Assembly (NCBI RefSeq): GCF_021431965.1
Contig: NZ_CP090370.1
Location: 1,612,001 to 1,676,000, forward strand
Origin: Erythrobacter sp. SDW2
GTDB taxonomy: Bacteria; Pseudomonadota; Alphaproteobacteria; Sphingomonadales; Sphingomonadaceae
Reading direction: 5' to 3'
DNA length: 64,000 nucleotides
Shown piece after piece: positions 26,674 through 34,896 of the stretch (within the stretch, counting starts at the first letter, position 1; every line of letters begins with the position of its first letter). A program made the translations under genes and the position numbers. The notes beneath the pieces are model-generated. The model made no database searches. It was not told the DNA's origin and worked only from the letters and a program-made list of their open reading frames with translations.

Positions 26674-27717
26674 TCAGCCCGTCAGCCCGTGGCGGCGCAG
26701 GCTCTCGGCCAGGATCGTCTCGATCAGCTGCTCCTGCGTCCACCCGGCCAGCACGGCGGCCTTGCCGAACACCTTCTGCGACCAGAGGTTGCAGTTGAGG
26801 TTGAGCTCGAGGAATGTCACCTCGCCTGTCTCTTCGTTGACGCGGAACTCGAAGCGGCCGTAGTCGAACGGGCGATAATCGTCCCACGCCTTGCGAGTGT
26901 AGTCCGCGATAACCTCGGTCATCTCGGGGTTCTCGAACGGATCGAGCGAGTATTTCTGGCTCCGGTCGACGAGGTCGCGCTTCTCATAATAGGTCCGCAG
27001 GTGCGACGGATCGGCCTGGCGGAAAATCATCATCGGCAGGATCTGCGGCTCGCCATTGACGGTGATGACCGGCACTTCGACGTCGCTGCCGTCGATGAAG
27101 GGTTCGACGATGGCATCGTGACCCAGCCCGTGCACCCCGTCGATGGCAGCCTTGACGCTGGCCCAGTCGGTCGCGTCATGCACGCCCCAGCTGGCCGAGC
27201 TGTTGTTGGGCTTGACCACGAAGCGCTTTCCTTCCGGGCATTTGGCCGGGTCGATGGGGGCACCCCGGCGATAGATTGCCCAGGGTGCGGTCGGCACCGC
27301 GGCATCGCGTACCGAACGCTTGGCCAGATGCTTGTCATCCGACAGGCCGCGCACGATCGGGCTGGCCCCGAGATAGGCGATCCCGGCCCGCTCGCACAGC
27401 AGCGGGCACAGCATTTCCGAGTTGAAGAAGCCGGCCCGGTTGAGCAGCGGGAAGACGAAATCGACATCTGGCTTGTCCCACAGGATGTCGAAATTGTCCG
27501 AGATAGTGAGGTTGAGCCCGAGCCCGGTCAGCACCTGCGACATTTCGCGGTGATAGAAGGCATGGTTGCCGTCTTCCGGGCTACCGGTGCCGTCCCACAG
27601 CGCGTTCTTGGCGAGGAACAACACGCGCAGTCGCTCCTTGGCGGCGGGATCGATGGTGAGGGGGGTAAGCTGTGACAATTGCGTGGAACCCGCGATATTG
27701 GAGTGAAAGCGCCGCAT
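26674..27717 (-). CDS. ATP-grasp ligase, D-alanine-D-alanine ligase-like
   Basis: The 347-residue protein has an ATP-grasp fold. Visible parts are the N-terminal Rossmann-like VLFLAKNALWDGTGSPEDGN, FPLLNRAGFFNSEM, the central GLSDDKHLAKRSVRDAAVPT, the ATP-binding FVVKPNNSSASWGV, EPFIDGSDVEVPVITVNG and the metal site VTFLELNLNCNLWSQ. It probably joins a carboxylate to an amine. It is not the housekeeping ddl, whose signatures differ and which usually sits with mur genes. ATG 27717 is preferred to a TTG at 27741. It faces the PLP enzyme gene across about 30 bases and is followed by the nucleotidyltransferase. Confidence 0.75.
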   Translation of the reverse strand: MRRFHSNIAGSTQLSQLTPLTIDPAAKERLRVLFLAKNALWDGTGSPEDGNHAFYHREMSQVLTGLGLNLTISDNFDILWDKPDVDFVFPLLNRAGFFNSEMLCPLLCERAGIAYLGASPIVRGLSDDKHLAKRSVRDAAVPTAPWAIYRRGAPIDPAKCPEGKRFVVKPNNSSASWGVHDATDWASVKAAIDGVHGLGHDAIVEPFIDGSDVEVPVITVNGEPQILPMMIFRQADPSHLRTYYEKRDLVDRSQKYSLDPFENPEMTEVIADYTRKAWDDYRPFDYGRFEFRVNEETGEVTFLELNLNCNLWSQKVFGKAAVLAGWTQEQLIETILAESLRRHGLTG

Positions 27718-27748
27718 AGGTCTGCTAGGCGGCGCTTCCAAGCCGAAT

Positions 27749-29230
27749 TTGAAAAGCCCGACCGCCGTGACCGCAGATTTCCCCGATATCCTGCCTGCCT
27801 ATCGCGGCAACCCAGCCGCCGCCGATCTGATTGCCTTGCTCTCTTCCGGAGGGGACGCGCGAATCGTGCTCGACCCTGAAAGCGGGCTCAATCGATACCT
27901 TTCCGCGCCCTATCCGCGCCGCACGTTGGCCTTCGCCTCCTCGACCGCCAACGACATATCGGCTGCCGCGTTCGAGCATCTGCTGGCGCGGCAGGCGGCG
28001 GGAATGGCAGGTTATGCGGAGCAACTGGAAGGGCTCGGGCGGCGGGTGCTGGCCGCCTATAGCGTGACCAGCGCGGCCAGAGTGGTTTTTGCGCCTTCCG
28101 GGACCGATCTCGAGTTCGTGGCGCTGGCGGCGGTGGCCGGGCGCGGCAAGGCCGGCACGCATAATATCCTGCTGGGCGCGGACGAGGTCGGCAGCGGCTG
28201 CATCCATTCGGCACAAGGGCATTACTTCGCCAAGGAAACGGCGCTGGGAACGGCAACCGAGGTGGGCGAGCCGGTAGAGGGTCTTGGTCCGGTCTCGCTG
28301 GTCGACATCCCCGTCCGCTGCGGCGAGGGCGAGGCGCTGGGCAGTGCGGAAATCGCCGGACAGATCCGGACCGAGTTGGTCATCGCGCGCGGTCAGGGCA
28401 GACATGCGTTGTTGCATGTCGTCCACGGCTCCAAGACCGGGCTGATCCTGCCCAAGCTGGCGGAACTCGACGCGCTGATCGCCGAATTCGGTGAGGACAT
28501 GACGCTGGTGGTCGATGCCTGTCAGGCGCGGATCACCTCGCAGGCGCTGCGCGACTATCTGGACCGCGGGGCGATCGTTTTCATCACCGGGTCGAAATTC
28601 ATGGGCGGCCCGCCGTTTTCCGGCATGGCGCTGGTGCCGGATAGCATCATCGCGCGCGCCGCGCCGCTCCCGGCCGGTTTCGCGACGATCTTCCGCCGCG
28701 CCGAGTGGGGCGAGGGCTGGCAGGGCCGCGAGCAACTGGAAGACAGCGCCAACCCCGGCCTCGCGCTGCGGCTCGAAGCATCGGTGTTCGAGCTGGAGCG
28801 GTTCCAGGCGCTGGCCTTCGCCGAAGTAGAGCGGGTGATTCGCGTGTTCCAGCGCGCCATCGGCAGCCAGCTGATCGAGGGGCAGGGCTTCGCCATGGTG
28901 CAGCCCTATCCACCCGGCCGCGAAGGGCAGGCGAGCGAGCATCCGCTGGAGATGCAGACGCTGGCCACGCTCGATATCAGCCGCCACCCGCAGGCGCGCA
29001 CCTTCGATGATGCACAGGCGCTCTATCGCTCGCTCGACAGGCTGGGATTGCGGCTCGGCCAGCCGGTCAAATGCGTCCGTTTGCCGGAAGGCGGCTGGGG
29101 CGGAACCTTGCGCGTTGGACTATCGATGCCGCAGGTGACCGAACTGTCGGCGCTCGATGACGGCGCTTTGGAGACGGCTCTGTCGGAACGGATCGGCCGC
29201 TTTGCCGAAGCGCTGAAGGTGCCTGCCTAA
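27749..29230 (+). CDS. PLP-dependent enzyme, fold type I, unknown substrate
   Basis: The 493-residue protein is related to aminotransferases and decarboxylases of fold type I. ARVVFAPSGTDLEFVALAA matches the phosphate-binding start, LVVDACQARITSQ contains the Asp that pairs with the pyridine nitrogen, and ITGSKFMGGPPFSG contains the probable Schiff-base Lys. The start is TTG 27749 or GTG 27767; neither has a good ribosome site. It is divergent from the ATP-grasp gene with almost no gap, so the two start regions must share control DNA. Together with the ATP-grasp and nucleotidyltransferase genes it could make a small aminated compound. Confidence 0.7.
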   Translation: MKSPTAVTADFPDILPAYRGNPAAADLIALLSSGGDARIVLDPESGLNRYLSAPYPRRTLAFASSTANDISAAAFEHLLARQAAGMAGYAEQLEGLGRRVLAAYSVTSAARVVFAPSGTDLEFVALAAVAGRGKAGTHNILLGADEVGSGCIHSAQGHYFAKETALGTATEVGEPVEGLGPVSLVDIPVRCGEGEALGSAEIAGQIRTELVIARGQGRHALLHVVHGSKTGLILPKLAELDALIAEFGEDMTLVVDACQARITSQALRDYLDRGAIVFITGSKFMGGPPFSGMALVPDSIIARAAPLPAGFATIFRRAEWGEGWQGREQLEDSANPGLALRLEASVFELERFQALAFAEVERVIRVFQRAIGSQLIEGQGFAMVQPYPPGREGQASEHPLEMQTLATLDISRHPQARTFDDAQALYRSLDRLGLRLGQPVKCVRLPEGGWGGTLRVGLSMPQVTELSALDDGALETALSERIGRFAEALKVPA

Positions 29231-30123
29231 ACCCCCGCCTTGCGCGCCGTATCGAGGATCGCATCGACGAAGCCTTGCGGATCGTCCTCCTGGATGAAGT
29301 GATGCCCATGCAGCGTGCGGTGCAGATCGTTGCTGCGCGCACCCGGCACCCGCTCCAGAAACGCCGCATCGCCGCCGCGGGTGATGGGATCCTGGTCCGA
29401 AAAGGCGCAGGTGAACGGCCGCTCGAACTGCTCCAGCACTTTCCATGCCTTGCGCTGGTCGGGCACGGCGACATTCTCGCCCAGTGGCACCAGCGAAGGG
29501 AAAATGCGCGCCCCGGCCTTGCTGGCGCGGTTGTGGAACGGCGCGTCATAGGCTGCGACTTCGGCGTCGCTCAGTGTGCGGGTGGTGGCGCGCTGCAGGA
29601 TCTTGCCGATCGGGAAGATCGGGCTGTATTTGGAGAAGGCGCGCCATTTGGCAAAGGCCGGCGGCGGTTCCTGCCCGGCCGGCAGCCCGCCATTGGAGAG
29701 GACCACGCCGGCAAACCGTTCGGGCATGGCTGCAACCAGCCGCAGCCCCACCAGCGAGCCCCAGTCCTGGCAGGCAAGGATGACGTTGCGGAGGTCCAGC
29801 GCCTCGACCCAGTCGCGCATCCAGGCGACGTGACCGGCATAGCTGTAGTCGGACTTGGCCCCCAGCTTGTCCGACTTGCCGAAACCGATCAGGTCGGGTG
29901 CGAGCACGCGATAGCCCGCCTCCACCACCGGCGGAATCATGAAACGGTAGAGATAGCTCCAGCTCGGCTCGCCATGCATCATCAGCACCGGTGACGCATC
30001 CGGCGGGCCCTCGTCCACATAGTGGAGCCTTATGCCGCCGGGCAGCGCGTGGTAATGCGGCGCGAAGGGATAGTCCGGCAGACTGGTGAAGCGTTCTTCC
30101 GGCGTACGAATGATCTGCGGCAT
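29227..30123 (-). CDS. Haloalkane dehalogenase (HLD-I-like alpha/beta hydrolase)
   Basis: The 298-residue protein has the dehalogenase pattern: HGEPSWSYLYRFMIP after the first strand, nucleophile Asp120 followed by Trp121 in ILACQDWGSLVGLRL, acidic residue in AFSDQDPIT and base His in TLHGHHFIQEDDP. Asp in place of Ser plus the adjacent Trp are the hallmarks of haloalkane dehalogenases. ATG 30123 lies behind GGAGAGGA and is preferred to a start 36 bases upstream. It is convergent with the PLP enzyme gene (four-base overlap of the ends). Some relatives act on other substrates, so activity is a prediction. Confidence 0.87.
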   Translation of the reverse strand: MPQIIRTPEERFTSLPDYPFAPHYHALPGGIRLHYVDEGPPDASPVLMMHGEPSWSYLYRFMIPPVVEAGYRVLAPDLIGFGKSDKLGAKSDYSYAGHVAWMRDWVEALDLRNVILACQDWGSLVGLRLVAAMPERFAGVVLSNGGLPAGQEPPPAFAKWRAFSKYSPIFPIGKILQRATTRTLSDAEVAAYDAPFHNRASKAGARIFPSLVPLGENVAVPDQRKAWKVLEQFERPFTCAFSDQDPITRGGDAAFLERVPGARSNDLHRTLHGHHFIQEDDPQGFVDAILDTARKAGV

Positions 30124-30191
30124 CTGTCCTCTCCCCTTTGCGGGCAATCTCTGCCACACAGTGAGGCAAGGGAGAAGGGGGAGAGATAGCG

Positions 30192-30827
30192 ATGGGCATA
30201 GGGGAATGGTGGGACCGGCACGGCGTGCCGCGGGTAATCAAATTCGCTTGCGGGATGCCCGCGATCATGAAGCTGCGCAGCCAGGTGGTGCCGCTCGCCA
30301 GCGGCGGAGTGTTCGAGCTCGGCTGCGGCGGCGGGATCAACCAGCAGTTCTACAATGCCGCCGCCATCACCCGATACGCCGGGATCGACCCGGGCGGCAA
30401 GTTGCTCGAATACGCCCGCGTCGAAGCGGAGAAGAAGGGATGGCAGGCCGATATCCGTGACGGGATCGGCGAGGCTATTCCCTTCGAAGACAACAGCTTC
30501 GACACTGTTGTGTGCACCTATACAATGTGCTCGGTGCAGGATCAGGCGCAGGTCGTGCGCGAGATGCGGCGTATTCTGAAGCCAGGTGGACGACTGCTGT
30601 TCCTCGAGCATGGCCGCGCGCCGGATGCCGATGTGGCGCGGTTCCAGGACAGGCTCGAGCCGTGGTGGAAGCCCTTTGCCGGAGGCTGCCACCTGACCCG
30701 CCCGGTAACCGAAGCGGTCAGGGCAGGGGGCTTCGCGGTCGAACCGATGGGTGCGCGCTACCTGCCCAAGACTCCCAAGTCGATCGGCTGGAACGAATGG
30801 GGCGTAGGGGTCAAGGCAGGAGCCTGA
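30192..30827 (+). CDS. Class I SAM-dependent methyltransferase (Methyltransf_11 type)
   Basis: The 211-residue protein has the SAM-binding loop VFELGCGGGINQQFY, the acidic turn YAGIDPGGKLLEYA, the motif II/III region DNSFDTVVCTYTMCSV and LKPGGRLLFLEHGRAPD. The overall pattern resembles small-molecule methyltransferases such as the METTL7-like/UbiE-like group. It stands alone between the divergent dehalogenase gene and the convergent rne end. The SD-like GGAGAG precedes the ATG. The substrate is unknown. Confidence 0.85.
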   Translation: MGIGEWWDRHGVPRVIKFACGMPAIMKLRSQVVPLASGGVFELGCGGGINQQFYNAAAITRYAGIDPGGKLLEYARVEAEKKGWQADIRDGIGEAIPFEDNSFDTVVCTYTMCSVQDQAQVVREMRRILKPGGRLLFLEHGRAPDADVARFQDRLEPWWKPFAGGCHLTRPVTEAVRAGGFAVEPMGARYLPKTPKSIGWNEWGVGVKAGA

Positions 30828-30854
30828 TCCCCACGCCCACTTATTCGCCAGCGT

Positions 30855-33566
30855 TTACTCGCCGAAAGTGCGCTGCCACCAGCCGCCGCGGCGCGGCGCC
30901 GCATCGGCTTGTGCAGGAGCTTCTGCCGCAGCCGGGGTTGCTTCTTCAGGTGCAGCCTCGCTGGCAGGTTCCTCTGCGGGGGCTGTTTCCTCGGTCTCGG
31001 CCTTCTTGCGGCGGGTCCGCTTGGGCTTGGCCGGAGCTTCCCCGGCTGCTTCAGCTTCGGCCGGAACCCCCTCGGAAGGAGCTTCGACTGCAGCCGCGGC
31101 CTCACCCTTCTTCTTGCGCGGAGCCCTGCGCTTGGGCTTTTCTTCGGTAACTTCTTCCGCAGCAGCCGCCTCGGCTTCGGCAGCCGGAGCTTCCTCGGTG
31201 GCCGCATCGGACTTCTTGCGGCGACTGCGCTTGGGCTTGGCCGGTTCTTCAGTTTCGGCCGGAGTTTCGGCTAGCTCGGCAGCGGCTGCAATTTCCTCGC
31301 CAGCTTCGGATTCGGCGTTGTCGCTATCGCCATTGGCATCGCTCGAACCTTCGGCGTCACCGCGACCGCGCCTGCGGCGGCCACCGCGGCGGCGACGCTT
31401 CCTGGGGCGCGCTTCGCCATTGTCGTCGCGAGCGGTTTCGGGCCGGTCCTCGCCATCGTCAGCGTCATCACTGTCCGCGTCATCAGCGCTTTCGTCAGTA
31501 CGATCGTCACCGCGTTCCTTGTTGCGACCACGTCCGCCCCGACGGCGACGGCGGCGCTTGCCATTGCGGTCGCCATCCTCGCCGTCGCCTTCATGGCTCT
31601 GGCTACGGTCGTCTTCGTCCTCGTCCTCGTCCTCGGGCAGGTCGTCATCGTCCTCGATCACGATCGGGTCGAAGCGCGGCGCCTGTGCCGGGCGGGGTCC
31701 CGAACTGCCGACGCTCATCTTTGCGCCCTCTTCCTCGCCTTCGGGGATGACCTCGACGGTTACGCCGTAGCGTTGCTCGATTTCCTGCAGGTCGGCGCGC
31801 TTGGCGTTGAGCAGGTAGATGGAGGCTTCCATGCTCGCCTTGAGCGTGATGATGGTGCCTTTGCCCTTGGCCGCTTCGTCCTCGATCAGGCGCAGCGCGG
31901 AAAGGCCGGCGCTGGAGGCGGTACGAACGAGGCCGGTCCCGTCGCAATGCGGACAGTCGCGGGTGGTCGCTTCGAGCACGCCGGTGCGCAGGCGTTGGCG
32001 GCTCATTTCCATCAGGCCGAAGCCCGAGATGCGGCCAACCTGGATCCGCGCCCGGTCGTTCTTGAGCGCATCCTTCATCGCGCGTTCGACTTTGCGGATG
32101 TTGGAATTGTATTCCATGTCGATGAAGTCGATCACGACCAGCCCGGCCATATCGCGCAGGCGTAGCTGGCGGGCGATCTCCTTCGCCGCTTCGAGATTGG
32201 TCGCGGTGGCGGTCGCTTCGATCCCGTGCTCCTTGGTCGAGCGGCCCGAGTTGATATCGATCGAGACGAGCGCTTCGGTCGGGTTGATGACGAGATAGCC
32301 GCCGCTCTTGAGCTGCACCACCGGGTCATACATCGCCCGCAACTGGTCCTCCGCGCCATAGCGCTGGAACAGCGGCATCGGATCGGAATAGGGCTTCACC
32401 CGCCGTGCGTGGCTGGGCATCAGAAGCTTCATGAAGTCCTTGGCCGACTTGTAGCCGGCTTCGCCCTCGACGATGACTTCCTCGATTTCCTTGTTGTAGA
32501 TGTCGCGGATCGCACGCTTGATCAGGTCGCTGTCCGAGTGGATCAGCGCCGGCGCGCTGGACGACAGCGTTTTCTCGCGGATCTCGTCCCACAGGCGGGC
32601 GAGATAGTCGAAGTCGCGCTTGATCTCCGGCTTGGTGCGCTGCAGCCCTGCCGTCCGGACGATCAGCCCCATGGTCTTGGGCAGGCTAAGGTCGGACACG
32701 ATTTCCTTCAGGCGCTTGCGGTCGCCTGCACTCGAAATCTTGCGGCTGATCCCGCCGCCATGCGACGAGTTCGGCATCAGCACGGTGTAGCGGCCGGCGA
32801 GGCTGAGATAGGTGGTCAGGGCAGCGCCCTTGTTGCCACGCTCTTCCTTGACGACCTGCACCAGCATCACCTGGCGGCGCTGGATGACATCCTGGATCTT
32901 GTAGCGGCGGCGCAGCGCCTGGCGTTTGGCGCGGACTTCGTCGACTTCCTTGGCACGGGCACGCCCTCCCTTGCCACCCTTGCCCTGGCGGCGGCCGCGA
33001 GCACCGCGGCGATGACGCGGCTGTTCGCCATCCTCGTCGGAGGACTCGTCCTCACCATCTTCGTCGTCATCCTCGTCGTCGCCATCATCGTCTTCGAACT
33101 GGCCTTCTTCGATGGTGGCGACATCGTCTTTCTCGGACGTGTCGATTTCCTCGAGGCCGTCCTCGGCGAGGTCTTCGACCAGCGCTTCGGCCGACTGGCG
33201 GTCCTCGGCGTCGTATTCGTCGCCGGGCATCTCGCCGCGCTCTTCCTCTTCGGCACGCAGGCGGGCTTCTTCCTCGGCCGCTTCGGCCTCCTCGGCCAGT
33301 AGCGCTTCGCGGTCGGCCTGGGGGATCTGGTAGTAGTCGGGATGGATTTCGCTGAAGGCGAGGAAGCCATGGCGGTTGCCGCCGAAATCGACGAACGCCG
33401 CCTGCAGCGACGGTTCGACCCGCGTTACCTTGGCGAGATAGATGTTGCCCTTGATCTGCTTGTGTTCAGCAGATTCGAAATCGAATTCCTCAATCCGGTT
33501 GCCTTTGAGCACCGCCACCCGGGTTTCTTCCTGGTGGCGCGCATCGATTAGCATGCGCGTTGACAT
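30855..33566 (-). CDS. rne: Ribonuclease E
   Basis: This 903-residue endoribonuclease is the degradosome scaffold. The N-terminal S1 domain (from about residue 35, KGNIYLAKVTRVEPSLQAAF) is split by a charged insertion of roughly 130 residues (about 88-215), first acidic (a run rich in Asp and Glu) and then Arg/Gly/Lys-rich. The catalytic metal site is seen in SIDINSGRST and VVIDFIDME, and the Zn-link Cys pair in DCPHCDGTG. The C-terminal 300 residues are disordered, with alternating Arg/Lys-rich RNA-binding and Ala/Glu-rich stretches. ATG 33566 (MSTRMLIDARH) lies behind GGAGAAA. Long open frames on the other strand here are shadows. Confidence 0.95.
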   Translation of the reverse strand: MSTRMLIDARHQEETRVAVLKGNRIEEFDFESAEHKQIKGNIYLAKVTRVEPSLQAAFVDFGGNRHGFLAFSEIHPDYYQIPQADREALLAEEAEAAEEEARLRAEEEERGEMPGDEYDAEDRQSAEALVEDLAEDGLEEIDTSEKDDVATIEEGQFEDDDGDDEDDDEDGEDESSDEDGEQPRHRRGARGRRQGKGGKGGRARAKEVDEVRAKRQALRRRYKIQDVIQRRQVMLVQVVKEERGNKGAALTTYLSLAGRYTVLMPNSSHGGGISRKISSAGDRKRLKEIVSDLSLPKTMGLIVRTAGLQRTKPEIKRDFDYLARLWDEIREKTLSSSAPALIHSDSDLIKRAIRDIYNKEIEEVIVEGEAGYKSAKDFMKLLMPSHARRVKPYSDPMPLFQRYGAEDQLRAMYDPVVQLKSGGYLVINPTEALVSIDINSGRSTKEHGIEATATATNLEAAKEIARQLRLRDMAGLVVIDFIDMEYNSNIRKVERAMKDALKNDRARIQVGRISGFGLMEMSRQRLRTGVLEATTRDCPHCDGTGLVRTASSAGLSALRLIEDEAAKGKGTIITLKASMEASIYLLNAKRADLQEIEQRYGVTVEVIPEGEEEGAKMSVGSSGPRPAQAPRFDPIVIEDDDDLPEDEDEDEDDRSQSHEGDGEDGDRNGKRRRRRRGGRGRNKERGDDRTDESADDADSDDADDGEDRPETARDDNGEARPRKRRRRGGRRRRGRGDAEGSSDANGDSDNAESEAGEEIAAAAELAETPAETEEPAKPKRSRRKKSDAATEEAPAAEAEAAAAEEVTEEKPKRRAPRKKKGEAAAAVEAPSEGVPAEAEAAGEAPAKPKRTRRKKAETEETAPAEEPASEAAPEEATPAAAEAPAQADAAPRRGGWWQRTFGE

Positions 33567-34009
33567 TGAATTTTCTCCATGCGCGCCCTGGTGCGGACCA
33601 CGTCCGGGCCGCTGCGCGCAGATATGTGTGGGAACCGCCCCGGCGTGCGCCATGAGCGGAAGGGTGTGACCGGCCCGGATGCATACTCTGCATCGAAGCA
33701 CGGGATTCTGTGTCTACGCCAACGAGCCTGCGCTGCTGTTGCGCCTGTCCGGGATGGGCAGCCCCCGTCGCCACGGCGCGGCAAGCGGTAGCTTGCGAGC
33801 CGGTATGCGGGGGATGGAGTCTCATCTGGTGTATCAACCTGTCTTCATTGGCCATTCGCTGGAAAGCGAACGGGGCCGAAGCGGGAGCCTGGGTACGCTT
33901 CAAGCGACACTATCAGGCAAACCTCCGGTCCCGCACGTGCTAGCATCGCGGGACAACTCGGGCAACTATATTGCGCAGTTAGCTGCGATAGACTTAACAC
34001 CGCACCCAG
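33567..34009. promoter_or_regulatory. Divergent rne/amidase intergenic region with several hairpins
   Basis: This is about 440 bases without a convincing gene. It probably contains the rne leader (leftward) and the amidase promoter (rightward). Perfect small hairpins are GCAAGC-GGTA-GCTTGC (33781-33796), TTCGCT-GGAA-AGCGAA (33855-33870) and CGCAG-TTAG-CTGCG (33974-33987), besides the palindrome listed separately. In enterobacteria rne controls its own mRNA through a structured leader; a similar use here is inferred only from the long, structured leader. I could not assign -35/-10 boxes with confidence. Confidence 0.5.
33928..33954. promoter_or_regulatory. Interrupted palindrome between rne and the amidase gene
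   Basis: Outer arms GTCCCGC (33928-33934) and GCGGGAC (33948-33954) are exact inverted copies. They enclose the exact palindrome TGCTAGCA (33938-33945), so 11 of the 13 or 14 positions of each arm pair. It lies about 55 bases before the amidase start and 360 bases upstream of rne. It may be an operator for the divergent promoters or a hairpin in a leader RNA. Confidence 0.45.
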
Positions 34010-34882
34010 ATGATGTCGCTACGCGTCCAACTCTGGCTGGTGTTCCTCTTGCCCGTTGCCATCATGGCGGGCCTCTACGCTCTTGGCCTGAGCATACCGG
34101 TACCGCATCTGGGCCGCAGCTATGTCATCACCATCGACCTGCCCGATGCCAATCGCAATGTGGATCTGCCGAAGATTTACGGCCCGCAGGACCGTTCGCG
34201 GCCACTGGTAATCATCGATCCTGGGCACGGCGGGAAAGATCCGGGGGCGAGCGGGGTCGGGGTCCGGGAAAAGGACCTCGTTCTGGGCCTCGCGCTGGCG
34301 CTCAAGGATGCGCTGATAGAACAGGGTGGGGTCCGTGTGGCGTTGACCCGCGAGGATGACCGCTTCCTCGTTCTGCCTGAACGGCCGGAGATTGCACGCC
34401 TGCTCGACGCCGATCTGTTCATCTCGATCCATGCCGATTCCGCCGGCGAGATCAGCGGCATCAGCGGGGCAAGCATCTACACGCTGTCTTCCAAGGCTTC
34501 GAGCGAGGCGGCCGCGCTGTTCGCCGAGCGCGAGAACAACGCCGACCGCGTCAACGGCGTAGAGATTGCCGGGCAAAGTCACATTGTCAGCTCGATCCTG
34601 ATCGAATTGGCGCAGCAGCGAGTTCAGGAAGAATCGGCCGAGTTCGCCGGTTTGATTGTCAGGGAAGGGCGCGGAACGCTGGGCTTCCATCCGCAGGCCC
34701 GGCGATCGGCCTCACTGGCGGTCCTGCGCGCGCCTGATGTGCCTGCGGTGCTCTACGAGTCGGGATACATCACCAACCCCGCAGACGCCGCTCGTCTTAC
34801 ATCTCTGGAAGGCAGACGCGCCTTCGCCGAGGTAATGGCGCGGGCCATCCGCATCTATTTCGCCCGGCAGACCCGCGAATAA
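34010..34882 (+). CDS. N-acetylmuramoyl-L-alanine amidase (Amidase_3)
   Basis: This 290-residue envelope enzyme cuts the amide between muramic acid and the stem peptide, acting in cell separation. It has an N-terminal hydrophobic segment (VQLWLVFLLPVAIMAGLYAL), so it is exported or anchored. The Zn site shows VIIDPGHGGKDPGASG, the later ligand SIHADSAGE and the C-terminal Glu in VLYESGYITNPADA. It lacks the AMIN domain of Escherichia coli AmiC. ATG 34010 is followed by a second ATG at 34013. Fourteen bases separate it from the PBP1A gene, giving a cell-wall pair. Confidence 0.92.
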   Translation: MMSLRVQLWLVFLLPVAIMAGLYALGLSIPVPHLGRSYVITIDLPDANRNVDLPKIYGPQDRSRPLVIIDPGHGGKDPGASGVGVREKDLVLGLALALKDALIEQGGVRVALTREDDRFLVLPERPEIARLLDADLFISIHADSAGEISGISGASIYTLSSKASSEAAALFAERENNADRVNGVEIAGQSHIVSSILIELAQQRVQEESAEFAGLIVREGRGTLGFHPQARRSASLAVLRAPDVPAVLYESGYITNPADAARLTSLEGRRAFAEVMARAIRIYFARQTRE

Positions 34883-34896
34883 CGCGATGAAAGCCT

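Noticed and set aside
26674-27717. Calling the ATP-grasp protein D-alanine-D-alanine ligase (ddl)
   Set aside because: The fold fits but the context is not cell-wall synthesis and the signature residues differ, so the substrate is left open.
30868-33302. Several Ser/Arg-rich and hydrophobic rightward frames opposite rne
   Set aside because: They are shadows of the low-complexity rne tail and insertion; rne has full family motifs.
33679-34359. A 226-codon frame across the rne/amidase gap
   Set aside because: It overlaps the amidase gene in another frame, has no recognisable domain, and the gap is better explained as leader and promoter DNA.
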